NCBI GenBank assembly: GCA_964465125.1
Contig: CAYXIO010000043.1
Location: 1-34,673 of the forward strand
Reading direction: 5' to 3'
Length of the DNA stretch: 34,673 nucleotides
Source: CAYOHG01 sp964465125
Lineage (GTDB): Bacteria; Planctomycetota; Phycisphaerae; UBA1845; Fen-1342
Both the position numbers and the translations under genes were made by a program. Each line of letters opens with the position of its first letter. The first letter of the stretch is position 1. Below are positions 9,583-17,213 of this stretch, in pieces. The notes below the pieces were generated by a model. That model did not search any database. It was not told where the DNA came from and worked only from the letters and a program-made list of their open reading frames with translations.

Positions 9583-9603
9583 CTACCGTTCCAAAGTTGG
9601 CAT
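9583..9603 (-). CDS. Six-codon leader ORF (MPTLER)
   Basis: ATG at 9603 is preceded by GGGAGGAG and followed by six codons and a TAG. The stop is 9 nt before the ATG of the cysteine-rich protein, in the same frame, and overlaps that gene's Shine-Dalgarno. The ribosome-binding site is strong, so translation is plausible. A role in translational coupling or attenuation is inferred, not shown. It could also be a remnant of a longer N-terminus lost by the TAG. Confidence 0.4.
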   Translation of the reverse strand: MPTLER

Positions 9604-9617
9604 ATGTCTCCTCCCAT

Positions 9618-9647
9618 AGAATAACTCAAAAAAAAAAAAATAAGCAA
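9618..9647 (-). promoter_or_regulatory. Promoter with a 13-T homopolymer in the spacer
   Basis: Read on the minus strand: TTGCTT (9642-9647) as -35, an 18-nt spacer containing 13 consecutive T (9628-9640), then TATTCT (9618-9623) as -10. The transcript would start just upstream of the leader ORF and the cysteine-rich gene. The homopolymer stands out in GC-rich DNA and could slip, changing spacer length. Confidence 0.5.
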
Positions 9648-9684
9648 ACCGAATTGGTCTTTGGAGTCCATCGGAAGCGGTTGC

Positions 9685-9702
9685 GGGCGCGCCGAAGCGC
9701 CC
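9685..9702 (-). terminator. Hairpin downstream of the macro-domain gene
   Basis: GGGCGC (9685-9690) pairs with GCGCCC (9697-9702) over a 6-nt loop, about 90 nt past the stop of the macro-domain gene. There is no T-run directly after it. It may terminate the metH/macro transcript before the next promoter. Confidence 0.3.
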
Positions 9703-9792
9703 ATCGGATGGCGCTATGTATTGGCTGGCGTCGCACGGGCCTGCGCCATGAACCTCTGCCAGCGACGTTCGTTACGCGCCGGGAGGGGCTGC

Positions 9793-10332
9793 TCAGGCGA
9801 GCACTCGCCAGACGCGCTGTGCCGCCTCGTAGTCCCCGCTACCGAAGAAGATCAGCACCACGCGCTTGATTCGCGGCTCGTTGCGAAGGGAGTCCGCCGT
9901 GGCGCGCAGCGCGATCTCGGTCGCGGCCTCGAATGGGTAGCCGTAGACGCCGGTGCTGATGGCCGGAAACGCAACGCTCATCGCGCCGTTTTCGACCGCG
10001 ACCTCGAGCGAGCGCCGGTAGGCCGAGGCCAGCAACCCGGGCTCGCCGCTGCGGCCGTCACGATAGACCGGTCCCACCGCGTGAATGATGAACCGCGCGG
10101 GCAGCGCAAACCCGGGCGTGATCTTCGCGTCGCCCGTCGCGCAGCCGCCGAGATTGCGACAGGCCGCCTGGAGAAGCTCCGTGCCGGCGGCGCGGTGAAT
10201 TGCACCGTCGACCCCGCCGCCGCCCGCCAGCCGGGGATTGGCTGCGTTGACGATCGCATCTACATGCAGTCGCGTGATGTCGCCCTGAAGCAACTCGATG
10301 CGGGCCCAGGGATCGCTTGTGGGTGCGGCCAT
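9793..10332 (-). CDS. Macro-domain ADP-ribose hydrolase (O-acetyl-ADP-ribose deacetylase type)
   Basis: A 179-residue single macro domain of the YmdB/MacroD type, which hydrolyses O-acetyl-ADP-ribose and removes mono-ADP-ribose from proteins. Motifs in order: G-D-I-T-R-L near the start (adenine-binding Asp), D-A-I-V-N-A-A-N-P, G-G-G-G-V-D-G-A-I-H-R-A-A-G (distal ribose loop and catalytic Asp), then F-P-A-I-S-T-G-V-Y-G-Y-P (phosphate loop). All key residues are present and the length is normal. GGAGG lies 5 nt before ATG 10332. It starts 60 bp after the metH stop on the same strand and may be co-transcribed, although no functional link is known to me. Confidence 0.93.
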   Translation of the reverse strand: MAAPTSDPWARIELLQGDITRLHVDAIVNAANPRLAGGGGVDGAIHRAAGTELLQAACRNLGGCATGDAKITPGFALPARFIIHAVGPVYRDGRSGEPGLLASAYRRSLEVAVENGAMSVAFPAISTGVYGYPFEAATEIALRATADSLRNEPRIKRVVLIFFGSGDYEAAQRVWRVLA

Positions 10333-10392
10333 CGATACCTCCAGGCGCTCGGCGTCACCCGCGGAATCACTGACCCGACGCCCGAACCCGCG

Positions 10393-13300
10393 CTAACGCA
10401 CGTTGAAATACCGCGCCGCCGGGTGATAGGTAATGATCGCGCTGGTGCTCTGCTCGGGTTCGAGCTGGAACTCCTCGCTCAGGGTCACCCCGATGCGCTC
10501 GGCGCCCAGCAGCCGAACGAGCGCGGCCTGGTCCTCGAGCTTGGGGCAGGCGGGGTAGCCGAAGCTGAAACGGCTGCCCTGGTAGCCCTGCTTGAAGAGC
10601 TGCTGACGATCGCGCGCGTCGTGACCGGCGATGCTGAGGTCCATGCGGATTTGTTTGTGAATGTACTCCGCCAGTGCTTCCGCGGTCTCGACGCCCAGTC
10701 CGTGCAGGAACAGGTAGCGCTGATAGTCGTTGCGGGCGAACCACTGGCGGGCGACTTCGCTGACGCGCCGGCCGGCGGTGACCAGGCTGAACGCCACGAC
10801 GTCGCAGGTCGGCAGCACGCCGATGTTCTTCGCGTCGCCGGACATGTACCCGGCTGGCGGCGCGGCGCCCGCCGGCCGCCAGAAGTCGGACAGGCACCAG
10901 TAGGGGCTGACGGACTGACGCGGGAAGCGGAAGCGCGCGATCTCCTGCACCTCACAGGCGGCCGGAACGCGCGTCATTCGCGGCGCGCCCTTGTTGTTGA
11001 CGTAGTCCTCGTAGCGCTCCTGCTGCCACTCCGCACTGGGCGGGCTGTAGATGATCAGATCGTCGCCGTTCGAATGGCACGGCCAGTAGCCGTACACGGC
11101 GCTGCATTGCAGGATTTCCTCGCGCGCGCAGCGCTCCACCAGCTCGCGGTAGTGCGGACGAATCTCGGCGTCGATGGTGCGGCGCCAGTCGTCGGGCGCG
11201 CGGCCCTTGCGGCGGAACCCCCACTGCACCTGGAAGAGCATCGTTTCGTTCAGATATCCGAGCGCCGCCTTGAGCGGAACCTTCTCCACCACGCGCGCGC
11301 CCCAGAAAGGCGGCACCGGCACGGGATGCTCGCAGAGGATGTCGCTGCGACGGGCGACGGCGACCGCGGCGCTGCGCGCCGCAGGCCGTGATTCGGCTGG
11401 TTGAGCAGCGGCGTCATCCGGTTCGTCACCGCCAACTTCGCGCAGCCCGTAGCGCTGCTCGATTTCCGTGCTCAGGTCGCGCGGCGCGCGGCCGGCCGCA
11501 GGCGCCGGCACAGGCGCAGCGATCGCCGCGGGGGCGACGTGCGGCGCGGGGGCGCCCTCGCAGATCCGGCGCATCAGCGTCAATCCCTCGAACGCGTCCT
11601 TCGCGTAGTGGAGCGGGCCGGCGTGAAGCGGCCGCAGATCGTCCTCGACATACCGGCGGGTCAGCGCCGCGCCGCCGAGAATCACCGGCGGGGCGAGTCC
11701 CTGCTCGTTCAGCACGATCAGATCGTCGCGCATGACCAGCGTGCTCTTGACCAGCAGCCCGCTCAGCCCGATCGCGTCGGCCTGGTGCTCCTGGAAGGCG
11801 GTGATGACGTTTTGGATCGGCTGCTTGATGCCCAGGTTGACGACCGTGAAGCCGTTGTTGGTCAGGATAATGTCGACCAGGTTCTTTCCGATGTCGTGAA
11901 CATCGCCGCGAACCGTGGCCAGCACGATCGTGCCGCGCGAGCGGCCGGCGGTTTTCGCCATGTGCGGCTCGAGCTGGGCGACGGCGGCTTTCATCGTCTC
12001 AGCGCTCTTGAGCACGAAGGGGAGCTGCATCTGCCCGCTGCCGAACAGGTCGCCGACCGTCTTCATGCCGTCGAGCAGGAAGCGATTGATGATTTCGAGC
12101 GCCGGGTAGTGCTTCAGGGCTTCGTTCAGATCCGCTTCTAGCCCGACGCGCGCCCCGTCGACGATGCGGCGCGCCAGGCGCTGTTCGACCGGCAGGCTGG
12201 CCATCGGGGCCTTCTCGGCGAGCTTCTCTCCCTCGCTGAACAGCGCGATGAAACACTCCAGAGGCGTTCGCGCGTCGGCGCCGTCCGTCGAGCGGCGGTC
12301 GTGGATGAGGTCGAGCGCCGCCTGCCAGCGCTCGTCGCTGATCTGGTTTCGCGGCAGGATCTTGCCGGCGTGCACGATGGCCGCGGTCAGCCCGCGCCGA
12401 CAGGCCTCGGAGAGAAAGACGGAATTCAGAACCACCCGCGCCGCGGGCTGAAGTCCGAAACTGACGTTGCTGACGCCCAGGATGGCCTGGCACCGGGGGA
12501 AGCGCCGCGTGACGCGCTCGATTCCGTCGAGGGTTTCGAGCGCCAGGCGCCGGTCGGCCTCGTTGCCGGTGGTGATCGGGAACGTCAGGCAGTCCCAGAA
12601 GATGTCCTCGTCGCGCAGGCCGTACTTGCGGGTCAGCAGCCCGTGAATCCTCGTCGCAACCGCGAGCTTGCGGTCGGCGGTCTTGGCCATCGCCTCGACC
12701 GGGTCCTCGTCGATGGTCAGCGCGACGACGGCGGCGCCATGCTGACGGCAAAGCTGGGCGATGCGCGCGAGCTTGGGCTCGCCCTCTTCCAGGTTGACCG
12801 AGTTGATGATGCATTTTCCCCCGGCCAGCTTCAGCCCGGCTTCCAGCACATCGAGCTGCGTGCTGTCCAGCATCAGCGGCGCGGAGACCTCGCGCGCGAA
12901 GCGGTCGATCACCTTCTGCATGTCGGGCACGCCCTCGCGGCCGACATAGTCGACGCAGACGTCGAGGACGTGGGCGCCCTCCTCGCGCACCTGCTCGACG
13001 CCCATCTGCACGCAGCCGTCGAGATCGCCCTCGGCCAGCAGTTGCTTGAATTTCTTCGAGCCGTTGGTGTTGCAGCGCTCGCCCACGATCAGGAACGAGT
13101 TGTCCTGGCGCAGCGGCACGGCCCCGTAGAGGCTGCTGACGGCGGGCTCGTGCTCCGCCGCGCGGGCGGGCAGCGACTCATGCCCGCGGCGCAGCGCATC
13201 AAGCTCGTTCACGACGGCCTTCATGTGTGCGGGCGTGGTCCCGCAGCAGCCGCCCACGATCGTCACGCCGTCCACCACGACGAACTCTTTCAGCCAGCGC

Positions 13301-14127
13301 GCCAGCTCCGCCGGCGTCAGCGGAAAATGGGTCTGCCCGTTGACGACCTGCGGCAGGCCGGCGTTGGGAAGCACGCTCAGGGCGCGCGTGCAGCAACGAC
13401 TGAGATAGCGGATGTGCTCGCTCATCTCCTGCGGGCCCGTGGCGCAATTCAGGCCGATGACGTCCACCTCGGGGTACGCCTCGATCGCGGCCAGCGCGCC
13501 CGCCACGTCCGTCCCGACCAGCATCGTGCCGGTGGTTTCCATCGTGACCTGCACGATGAGCGGGAGCTTTCGGCCGTACTTCTCGAAGGCCCGTCGGACG
13601 GCGTGGATCGCCGTCTTGGCCTGGAGAATGTCCTGGCAGGTCTCGATCATGAGCAGATCGACACCGCCTTCGATCAGCCCGCAGGCCTGAACGTAATAGC
13701 TGTCGAGCAGGGCGTCATAGCCGATCTGGCGCAGGCTGATCAGCTTGGTTCCGGGCCCCATCGAGCCGGCCACGTAGCGCGGGCTGCCCGGCCGGCTGAA
13801 CGCGTCCACCGCCCGCCGCGCAATCTGCGCCGCGGCGTGGTTGATCTCGAAGCACTGGTCGTGGAGGCCGAACTCGGCCAGGACGTGCTTCATTCCGCCG
13901 AAGGTGTTGGTCTCGACCGCGTCACAGCCGACCTCGAGGAAGGAGCGGTGGACCGCTTCGATGGCGTCGGGACGGGATTGGTTGAGGACCTCGACGCAGT
14001 TTTCGAGCCCGCGGTAGTCGGCCAGGGGCAGGTCGAGGGCGTGCAGGCTGGTGCCCATGGCGCCGTCGAAGACGAACACGCGCCGGCCCAGTTGGGCCAG
14101 GAAACTGTCGGACGGAGCGCTGCTCAC
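10393..14127 (-). CDS. metH: Cobalamin-dependent methionine synthase
   Basis: A full-length 1244-residue MetH, which transfers methyl from 5-methyltetrahydrofolate through cobalamin to homocysteine. The homocysteine domain (about 10-320) has the zinc ligands in G-L-N-C-A-T-G (about 227) and G-G-C-C-G-T-T-P (about 293). The pterin domain starts near 341 (G-E-R-C-N-T-N-G-S). A B12 cap (about 640-740) leads to the B12-binding domain with D-V-H-D-I-G (about 742), whose His is the lower cobalt ligand. An Ala/Pro-rich linker (about 865-925) precedes the AdoMet activation domain, with R-F-S-F-G-Y-P-A-C-P and Y-H-P-A-A-R-Y-F at the end. The start is GTG 14127. The upstream gap is only 154 bp and I see no cobalamin or SAM riboswitch. 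Confidence 0.96.
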   Translation of the reverse strand: MSSAPSDSFLAQLGRRVFVFDGAMGTSLHALDLPLADYRGLENCVEVLNQSRPDAIEAVHRSFLEVGCDAVETNTFGGMKHVLAEFGLHDQCFEINHAAAQIARRAVDAFSRPGSPRYVAGSMGPGTKLISLRQIGYDALLDSYYVQACGLIEGGVDLLMIETCQDILQAKTAIHAVRRAFEKYGRKLPLIVQVTMETTGTMLVGTDVAGALAAIEAYPEVDVIGLNCATGPQEMSEHIRYLSRCCTRALSVLPNAGLPQVVNGQTHFPLTPAELARWLKEFVVVDGVTIVGGCCGTTPAHMKAVVNELDALRRGHESLPARAAEHEPAVSSLYGAVPLRQDNSFLIVGERCNTNGSKKFKQLLAEGDLDGCVQMGVEQVREEGAHVLDVCVDYVGREGVPDMQKVIDRFAREVSAPLMLDSTQLDVLEAGLKLAGGKCIINSVNLEEGEPKLARIAQLCRQHGAAVVALTIDEDPVEAMAKTADRKLAVATRIHGLLTRKYGLRDEDIFWDCLTFPITTGNEADRRLALETLDGIERVTRRFPRCQAILGVSNVSFGLQPAARVVLNSVFLSEACRRGLTAAIVHAGKILPRNQISDERWQAALDLIHDRRSTDGADARTPLECFIALFSEGEKLAEKAPMASLPVEQRLARRIVDGARVGLEADLNEALKHYPALEIINRFLLDGMKTVGDLFGSGQMQLPFVLKSAETMKAAVAQLEPHMAKTAGRSRGTIVLATVRGDVHDIGKNLVDIILTNNGFTVVNLGIKQPIQNVITAFQEHQADAIGLSGLLVKSTLVMRDDLIVLNEQGLAPPVILGGAALTRRYVEDDLRPLHAGPLHYAKDAFEGLTLMRRICEGAPAPHVAPAAIAAPVPAPAAGRAPRDLSTEIEQRYGLREVGGDEPDDAAAQPAESRPAARSAAVAVARRSDILCEHPVPVPPFWGARVVEKVPLKAALGYLNETMLFQVQWGFRRKGRAPDDWRRTIDAEIRPHYRELVERCAREEILQCSAVYGYWPCHSNGDDLIIYSPPSAEWQQERYEDYVNNKGAPRMTRVPAACEVQEIARFRFPRQSVSPYWCLSDFWRPAGAAPPAGYMSGDAKNIGVLPTCDVVAFSLVTAGRRVSEVARQWFARNDYQRYLFLHGLGVETAEALAEYIHKQIRMDLSIAGHDARDRQQLFKQGYQGSRFSFGYPACPKLEDQAALVRLLGAERIGVTLSEEFQLEPEQSTSAIITYHPAARYFNVR

Positions 14128-14196
14128 CGCTGGGGGCCCTTATTGTCCCGCGGGCCACAGCGGCGTCGGGGCGCGGACGGCCCCCCGCGCCGCGGC

Positions 14197-14224
14197 TTGC
14201 CCCGCGGAATGGTCGTGGTAGTAT
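14197..14224 (+). promoter_or_regulatory. Possible promoter for the TPR/alpha-CTD operon
   Basis: TTGCCC (14197-14202) and TAGTAT (14219-14224) are separated by 16 bp. The -35 overlaps an inverted repeat CCGCGG (14190-14195 / 14202-14207). The position fits the operon starting at 14282, but the match to consensus is only fair. Confidence 0.35.
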
Positions 14225-14281
14225 ACGCGATTCGAATGAGCATGCATGGTAGTGCAATCTCCCGCCAGGAGGCGTTCGGAA

Positions 14282-15604
14282 ATGTCGGAAGCCATCTCGG
14301 AGCTGTCGTCGTTTTTCGATCGGAGCGCGTTCGAGGAGGAGACCTACCGCCGCTATGCCGACGCGGTCTTCGCCACCGCGCGCGATCGCGAGCGCTTCGA
14401 AGCGCTGCTGAGTGACCAGACCGCGGCCGGAGCCCGGCCGCTGGCGATCGGCGTGGGTTGCCTGGTCCTCTGTCGCTTCAGCGACGCGCTGGAGTGGCTC
14501 GGCAAGGCGCCGAATGACCGCTACAAGCACTACTACTCGGCCCGCGCGGCGTTGGGGCTGGCCCGCTTCGACGAGGCGATCGGCTCGTTTCAGAAGGCGG
14601 CCGCCGCCGGCTGGGACGCCCTGCTGATCGACATGCAGATCGCCGCGGCGCTGCTGCGCAAGGGGCAAGGCGACCAGGCGGAAGCGCTGCATCGCAAGCA
14701 CGAGCGCGGCGGGTCCGACCGGGCCGCGTGGTACCACGCAGGCGGTCTGCTGGCCGAGGTGCTCGACGAGCGCGAGAAGGCGACCGAGCTGTTCGAGAAG
14801 GCGCTCGCGCTGGATTCCGAGTGCGACGAGGCGGCCTTCCGGGCCGCGCGGCTGTGCGACGTAAGCGGCGATGACGAGCGCGCCGTCGAGCTCTACGAGG
14901 GGCTCGCGGCCCGGCCGCGTGCGGCGGTCAACGCCATGATCAACCTGGCGGTGCTCTACGAGGACCGCGGCCGGTTCGATGAAGCGCTGCGCTGCCTGCG
15001 CTGCGTTCTGGCGCTCTACCCCAACCACGCCCGGGCCCGGCTGTTCTTCAAGGACGTGCAGAGCAGCCGCGAGATGCTCATGGACGAGGCGCTCGAACAG
15101 CGCGCCGACCGGCGGAATCGTCTGCTGGAAACGCCGATCACCGAGCTCGAAATCACCGTGCGCTCGCGCAACTGCCTCAAGAAGATGAACGTCCGCAACG
15201 TCGGCGACCTGGTGCGGCTGACCGAAGCCGAGCTGCTGACGTACAAGAACTTCGGCGAAACCTCGCTCAACGAGATTCGCGCCGTGCTCGCCAAGCGCGG
15301 GCTCCAGCTCGGACAGCAGCCCGACGAGATCGACGCGGCGGCGCTGCCCGAGCCGCCTCCCGCCGCTCCCAAGGTGGTGGTTCCTCCCGGCGCGGAGACA
15401 CTGCTCTCGAAGCCCGTGGCCGAGCTCGAACTGTCGGTTCGCTCGCGACGCTGCCTCCAGCGGCTGAACATTGTGACCCTGAGTGACCTGATCCAGCACA
15501 GCGAGGGTGAGCTGCTCGCCGCCCGCAACTTCGGGCAGACCTCGCTCAACGAGATCAAGTCGCGCCTGGGCGAGCTCGGCCTGACGCTCGCGCCGCGGCA
15601 GTAA
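14282..15604 (+). CDS. TPR protein with two RNA polymerase alpha-CTD modules
   Basis: A 440-residue cytoplasmic protein. Residues about 60-265 form TPR-like helical repeats (A-L-E-W-L-G-K-A, A-I-G-S-F-Q-K-A, A-T-E-L-F-E-K-A-L-A-L-D). Two copies of the RNA polymerase alpha C-terminal domain follow, at about 284-346 and 376-438. Each has the L-x-V-R-S-R-x-C-L opening and the N-F-G-x-T-S-L-N-E-I helix-hairpin-helix. In E. coli alpha the DNA/activator residues are R265, N268, C269, G296, K298, S299 and E302. Copy 1 keeps all except K298 (T). Copy 2 also has R instead of N268. ATG 14282 is preceded by AGGAGG. It is 15 bp from tgt. A transcription-related adaptor role is an inference; this is not the real RpoA because the N-terminal assembly domain is absent. 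Confidence 0.85.
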   Translation: MSEAISELSSFFDRSAFEEETYRRYADAVFATARDRERFEALLSDQTAAGARPLAIGVGCLVLCRFSDALEWLGKAPNDRYKHYYSARAALGLARFDEAIGSFQKAAAAGWDALLIDMQIAAALLRKGQGDQAEALHRKHERGGSDRAAWYHAGGLLAEVLDEREKATELFEKALALDSECDEAAFRAARLCDVSGDDERAVELYEGLAARPRAAVNAMINLAVLYEDRGRFDEALRCLRCVLALYPNHARARLFFKDVQSSREMLMDEALEQRADRRNRLLETPITELEITVRSRNCLKKMNVRNVGDLVRLTEAELLTYKNFGETSLNEIRAVLAKRGLQLGQQPDEIDAAALPEPPPAAPKVVVPPGAETLLSKPVAELELSVRSRRCLQRLNIVTLSDLIQHSEGELLAARNFGQTSLNEIKSRLGELGLTLAPRQ

Positions 15605-15619
15605 CCCGGCCCACTGCGC

Positions 15620-16801
15620 GTGCCAATCGACTTCGCGTTCTCGGTGCGACACACCTGCGGGAGGGCACGCTGCGGCGTGCTGCGCACCCCGCACGGCTGC
15701 GTGGACACCCCCGCGTTCATGCCGGTCGGTACGCGCGCCAGCGTCAAGGCGTTGACGCCCCAGCAGGTCGCCGACAGCGGCGCTTCGATCCTGCTGGCGA
15801 ACACCTACCACCTGCTGCTGCGCCCCGGAGCGGAGGTGGTCGAGCGCTTCGGCGGGCTGCACCGCTTCATGGGCTGGGGCGGAGCGATCCTGACGGACAG
15901 CGGCGGATTCCAGGTGATGTCGCTGGCGGCGCTGCGCAAGATCGACGACCAGGCGGTCACGTTTCGATCGCACATCGACGGCGCGCTGGTTCGGATGACG
16001 CCCGAAGACTCGATCCGCGTTCAGAATCGGCTTGGGGCCGACATCATCATGTGTCTGGACGAATGCCCGTCGCTGGACGGGGCCGGCCGAGCTTGCTCAC
16101 GCGAATCGCTCGAGGCCGCGGTTCGCCGCACGATCGCCTGGGCGGCGCGTTGCCGCGCAGCCCACGCGCGCGACGACCAGGCGCTCTACGGGATCGTCCA
16201 AGGCGGCCTCGACCCGGCGCTGCGGCGCACCTGCCTCGCCGCGCTGCGCGAAATCGGCTTTGACGGGTTCGCCCTGGGCGGGCTTTCGGTCGGCGAGCCG
16301 CCGCAGGCCACCTGGGAGCTGCTGGACGCGTTCGCCGACGAGCTGCCGGCGGATCGGCCGCGCTACCTGATGGGCGTGGGCACGCCGCGGGATCTCGTTC
16401 GCGCCGTCGCCGCGGGCGTGGATCAGTTCGACTGCGTCCTGCCGACTCGCAACGGCCGCAAGGGGTACGCCTTCACCAGCGCGGGCGTCGTTCGGCTGCG
16501 ACAGAGCTCGCATCGCCTCGACGACGGACCGCTGGACGCCTCCTGCTCGTGTGCGGCGTGCCGGACGTTCACGCGCGGCTACCTGCGGCACCTGTTTCAG
16601 GTGAACGAGCCGCTTGGAGGCACGCTGGTTTCCCTCCATAATCTGACGTTCTACCAGGGGCTGATGCGGCAGATGCGATCGGCGATTGATTCCGGGCGGT
16701 TCGCCGATTGGCAGCAATCGTTCCTGGCCGGACCGGCCGCAGGCGGAGCCGGCGCTTTCGAGGCGGAATCCGCTGATCTGGCGCGCAAGGAGCAGGAATG
16801 A
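15620..16801 (+). CDS. tgt: tRNA-guanine(34) transglycosylase
   Basis: A 393-residue bacterial Tgt, which exchanges guanine for preQ1 at the wobble position of GUN-anticodon tRNAs in queuosine synthesis. The general acid/base Asp is D93 in D-S-G-G-F-Q, and the nucleophile is D271 in F-D-C-V-L-P-T-R-N-G-R. G-G-L-S-V-G-E is the substrate-binding loop. The zinc site is C309, C311, C314 and H340, with the usual C-x-C-x2-C-x25-H spacing. The start is GTG 15620, 15 bp after the previous gene. The stop overlaps yajC by 4 bp (ATGA). tgt followed by yajC is a common bacterial order; here secD/secF do not follow. Confidence 0.96.
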   Translation: MPIDFAFSVRHTCGRARCGVLRTPHGCVDTPAFMPVGTRASVKALTPQQVADSGASILLANTYHLLLRPGAEVVERFGGLHRFMGWGGAILTDSGGFQVMSLAALRKIDDQAVTFRSHIDGALVRMTPEDSIRVQNRLGADIIMCLDECPSLDGAGRACSRESLEAAVRRTIAWAARCRAAHARDDQALYGIVQGGLDPALRRTCLAALREIGFDGFALGGLSVGEPPQATWELLDAFADELPADRPRYLMGVGTPRDLVRAVAAGVDQFDCVLPTRNGRKGYAFTSAGVVRLRQSSHRLDDGPLDASCSCAACRTFTRGYLRHLFQVNEPLGGTLVSLHNLTFYQGLMRQMRSAIDSGRFADWQQSFLAGPAAGGAGAFEAESADLARKEQE

Positions 16802-17166
16802 CGTTGGATCCGTTCATGTTGGCCCAGGCGGCGTCTCAGCCGGAGGCCGAGAGCGCGGCCCCGGTCTCCCCGATGGAGAGCTTCCTCCGAATGTGGCTGC
16901 CGCTGATCCTGATGGTGGTGGTGTTCTACTGGTTGATCTTCCGCGGCCAGAAGAAGGAGCGCGACCGCCACAGCGAGATGCTCAAGGCGATGAAGCGCAA
17001 CGACCGGGTGCAGACCATCGGCGGCATCTACGGCACGGTTGTCGAGGTGCGCGATAGCGAAGTGATTCTCAAGGTGGATGAAACGAACAACGTCAAGATG
17101 CGGTTCAACCGCGGTGCGATCAAGGAAGTTCTCAGCGAAGTGCCAACGCCGGACGCGAAGAAGTAG
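16798..17166 (+). CDS. yajC: Preprotein translocase accessory subunit YajC
   Basis: A 122-residue YajC, the small membrane subunit associated with SecDF-YidC. A short extracytoplasmic N-terminus precedes one transmembrane helix (residues about 32-50, W-L-P-L-I-L-M-V-V-V-F-Y-W). The family sequence F-R-G-Q-K-K-E-R-D-R-H follows. The cytoplasmic domain has L-K-R/K-N-D-R-V-x-T-I-G-G-I-Y-G-T-V and ends in a short charged tail. It overlaps tgt by 4 bp, which implies translational coupling. secD and secF are not in the next positions; a DUF58 gene is 47 bp downstream. Confidence 0.94.
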   Translation: MTLDPFMLAQAASQPEAESAAPVSPMESFLRMWLPLILMVVVFYWLIFRGQKKERDRHSEMLKAMKRNDRVQTIGGIYGTVVEVRDSEVILKVDETNNVKMRFNRGAIKEVLSEVPTPDAKK

Positions 17167-17199
17167 TCTCGTGACGTGCCGGGCCGACGGCAGCGCGCC

Positions 17200-17209
17200 G
17201 GAGGTGATC
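17200..17209 (+). promoter_or_regulatory. Extended Shine-Dalgarno that decides a TTG start
   Basis: GGAGGTGATC matches ten bases of the anti-Shine-Dalgarno complement at the 3' end of 16S rRNA. The TTG at 17214 follows 9 nt after GGAGG and begins a conserved DUF58 N-terminus. This near-perfect site probably compensates for the weak start codon. Confidence 0.75.
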
Positions 17210-17213
17210 GCTT

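Noticed and set aside
14128..14281. Possible cobalamin or SAM riboswitch upstream of metH
   Set aside because: The gap is only 154 bp, is shared with a divergent operon, and shows no B12-box-like or SAM-I-like conserved segments.
12301..14415. A 704-codon plus-strand open frame opposite metH
   Set aside because: metH is complete on the minus strand with all catalytic motifs. The antisense frame has shadow-type composition (repeated H-R-A-D-V-L).
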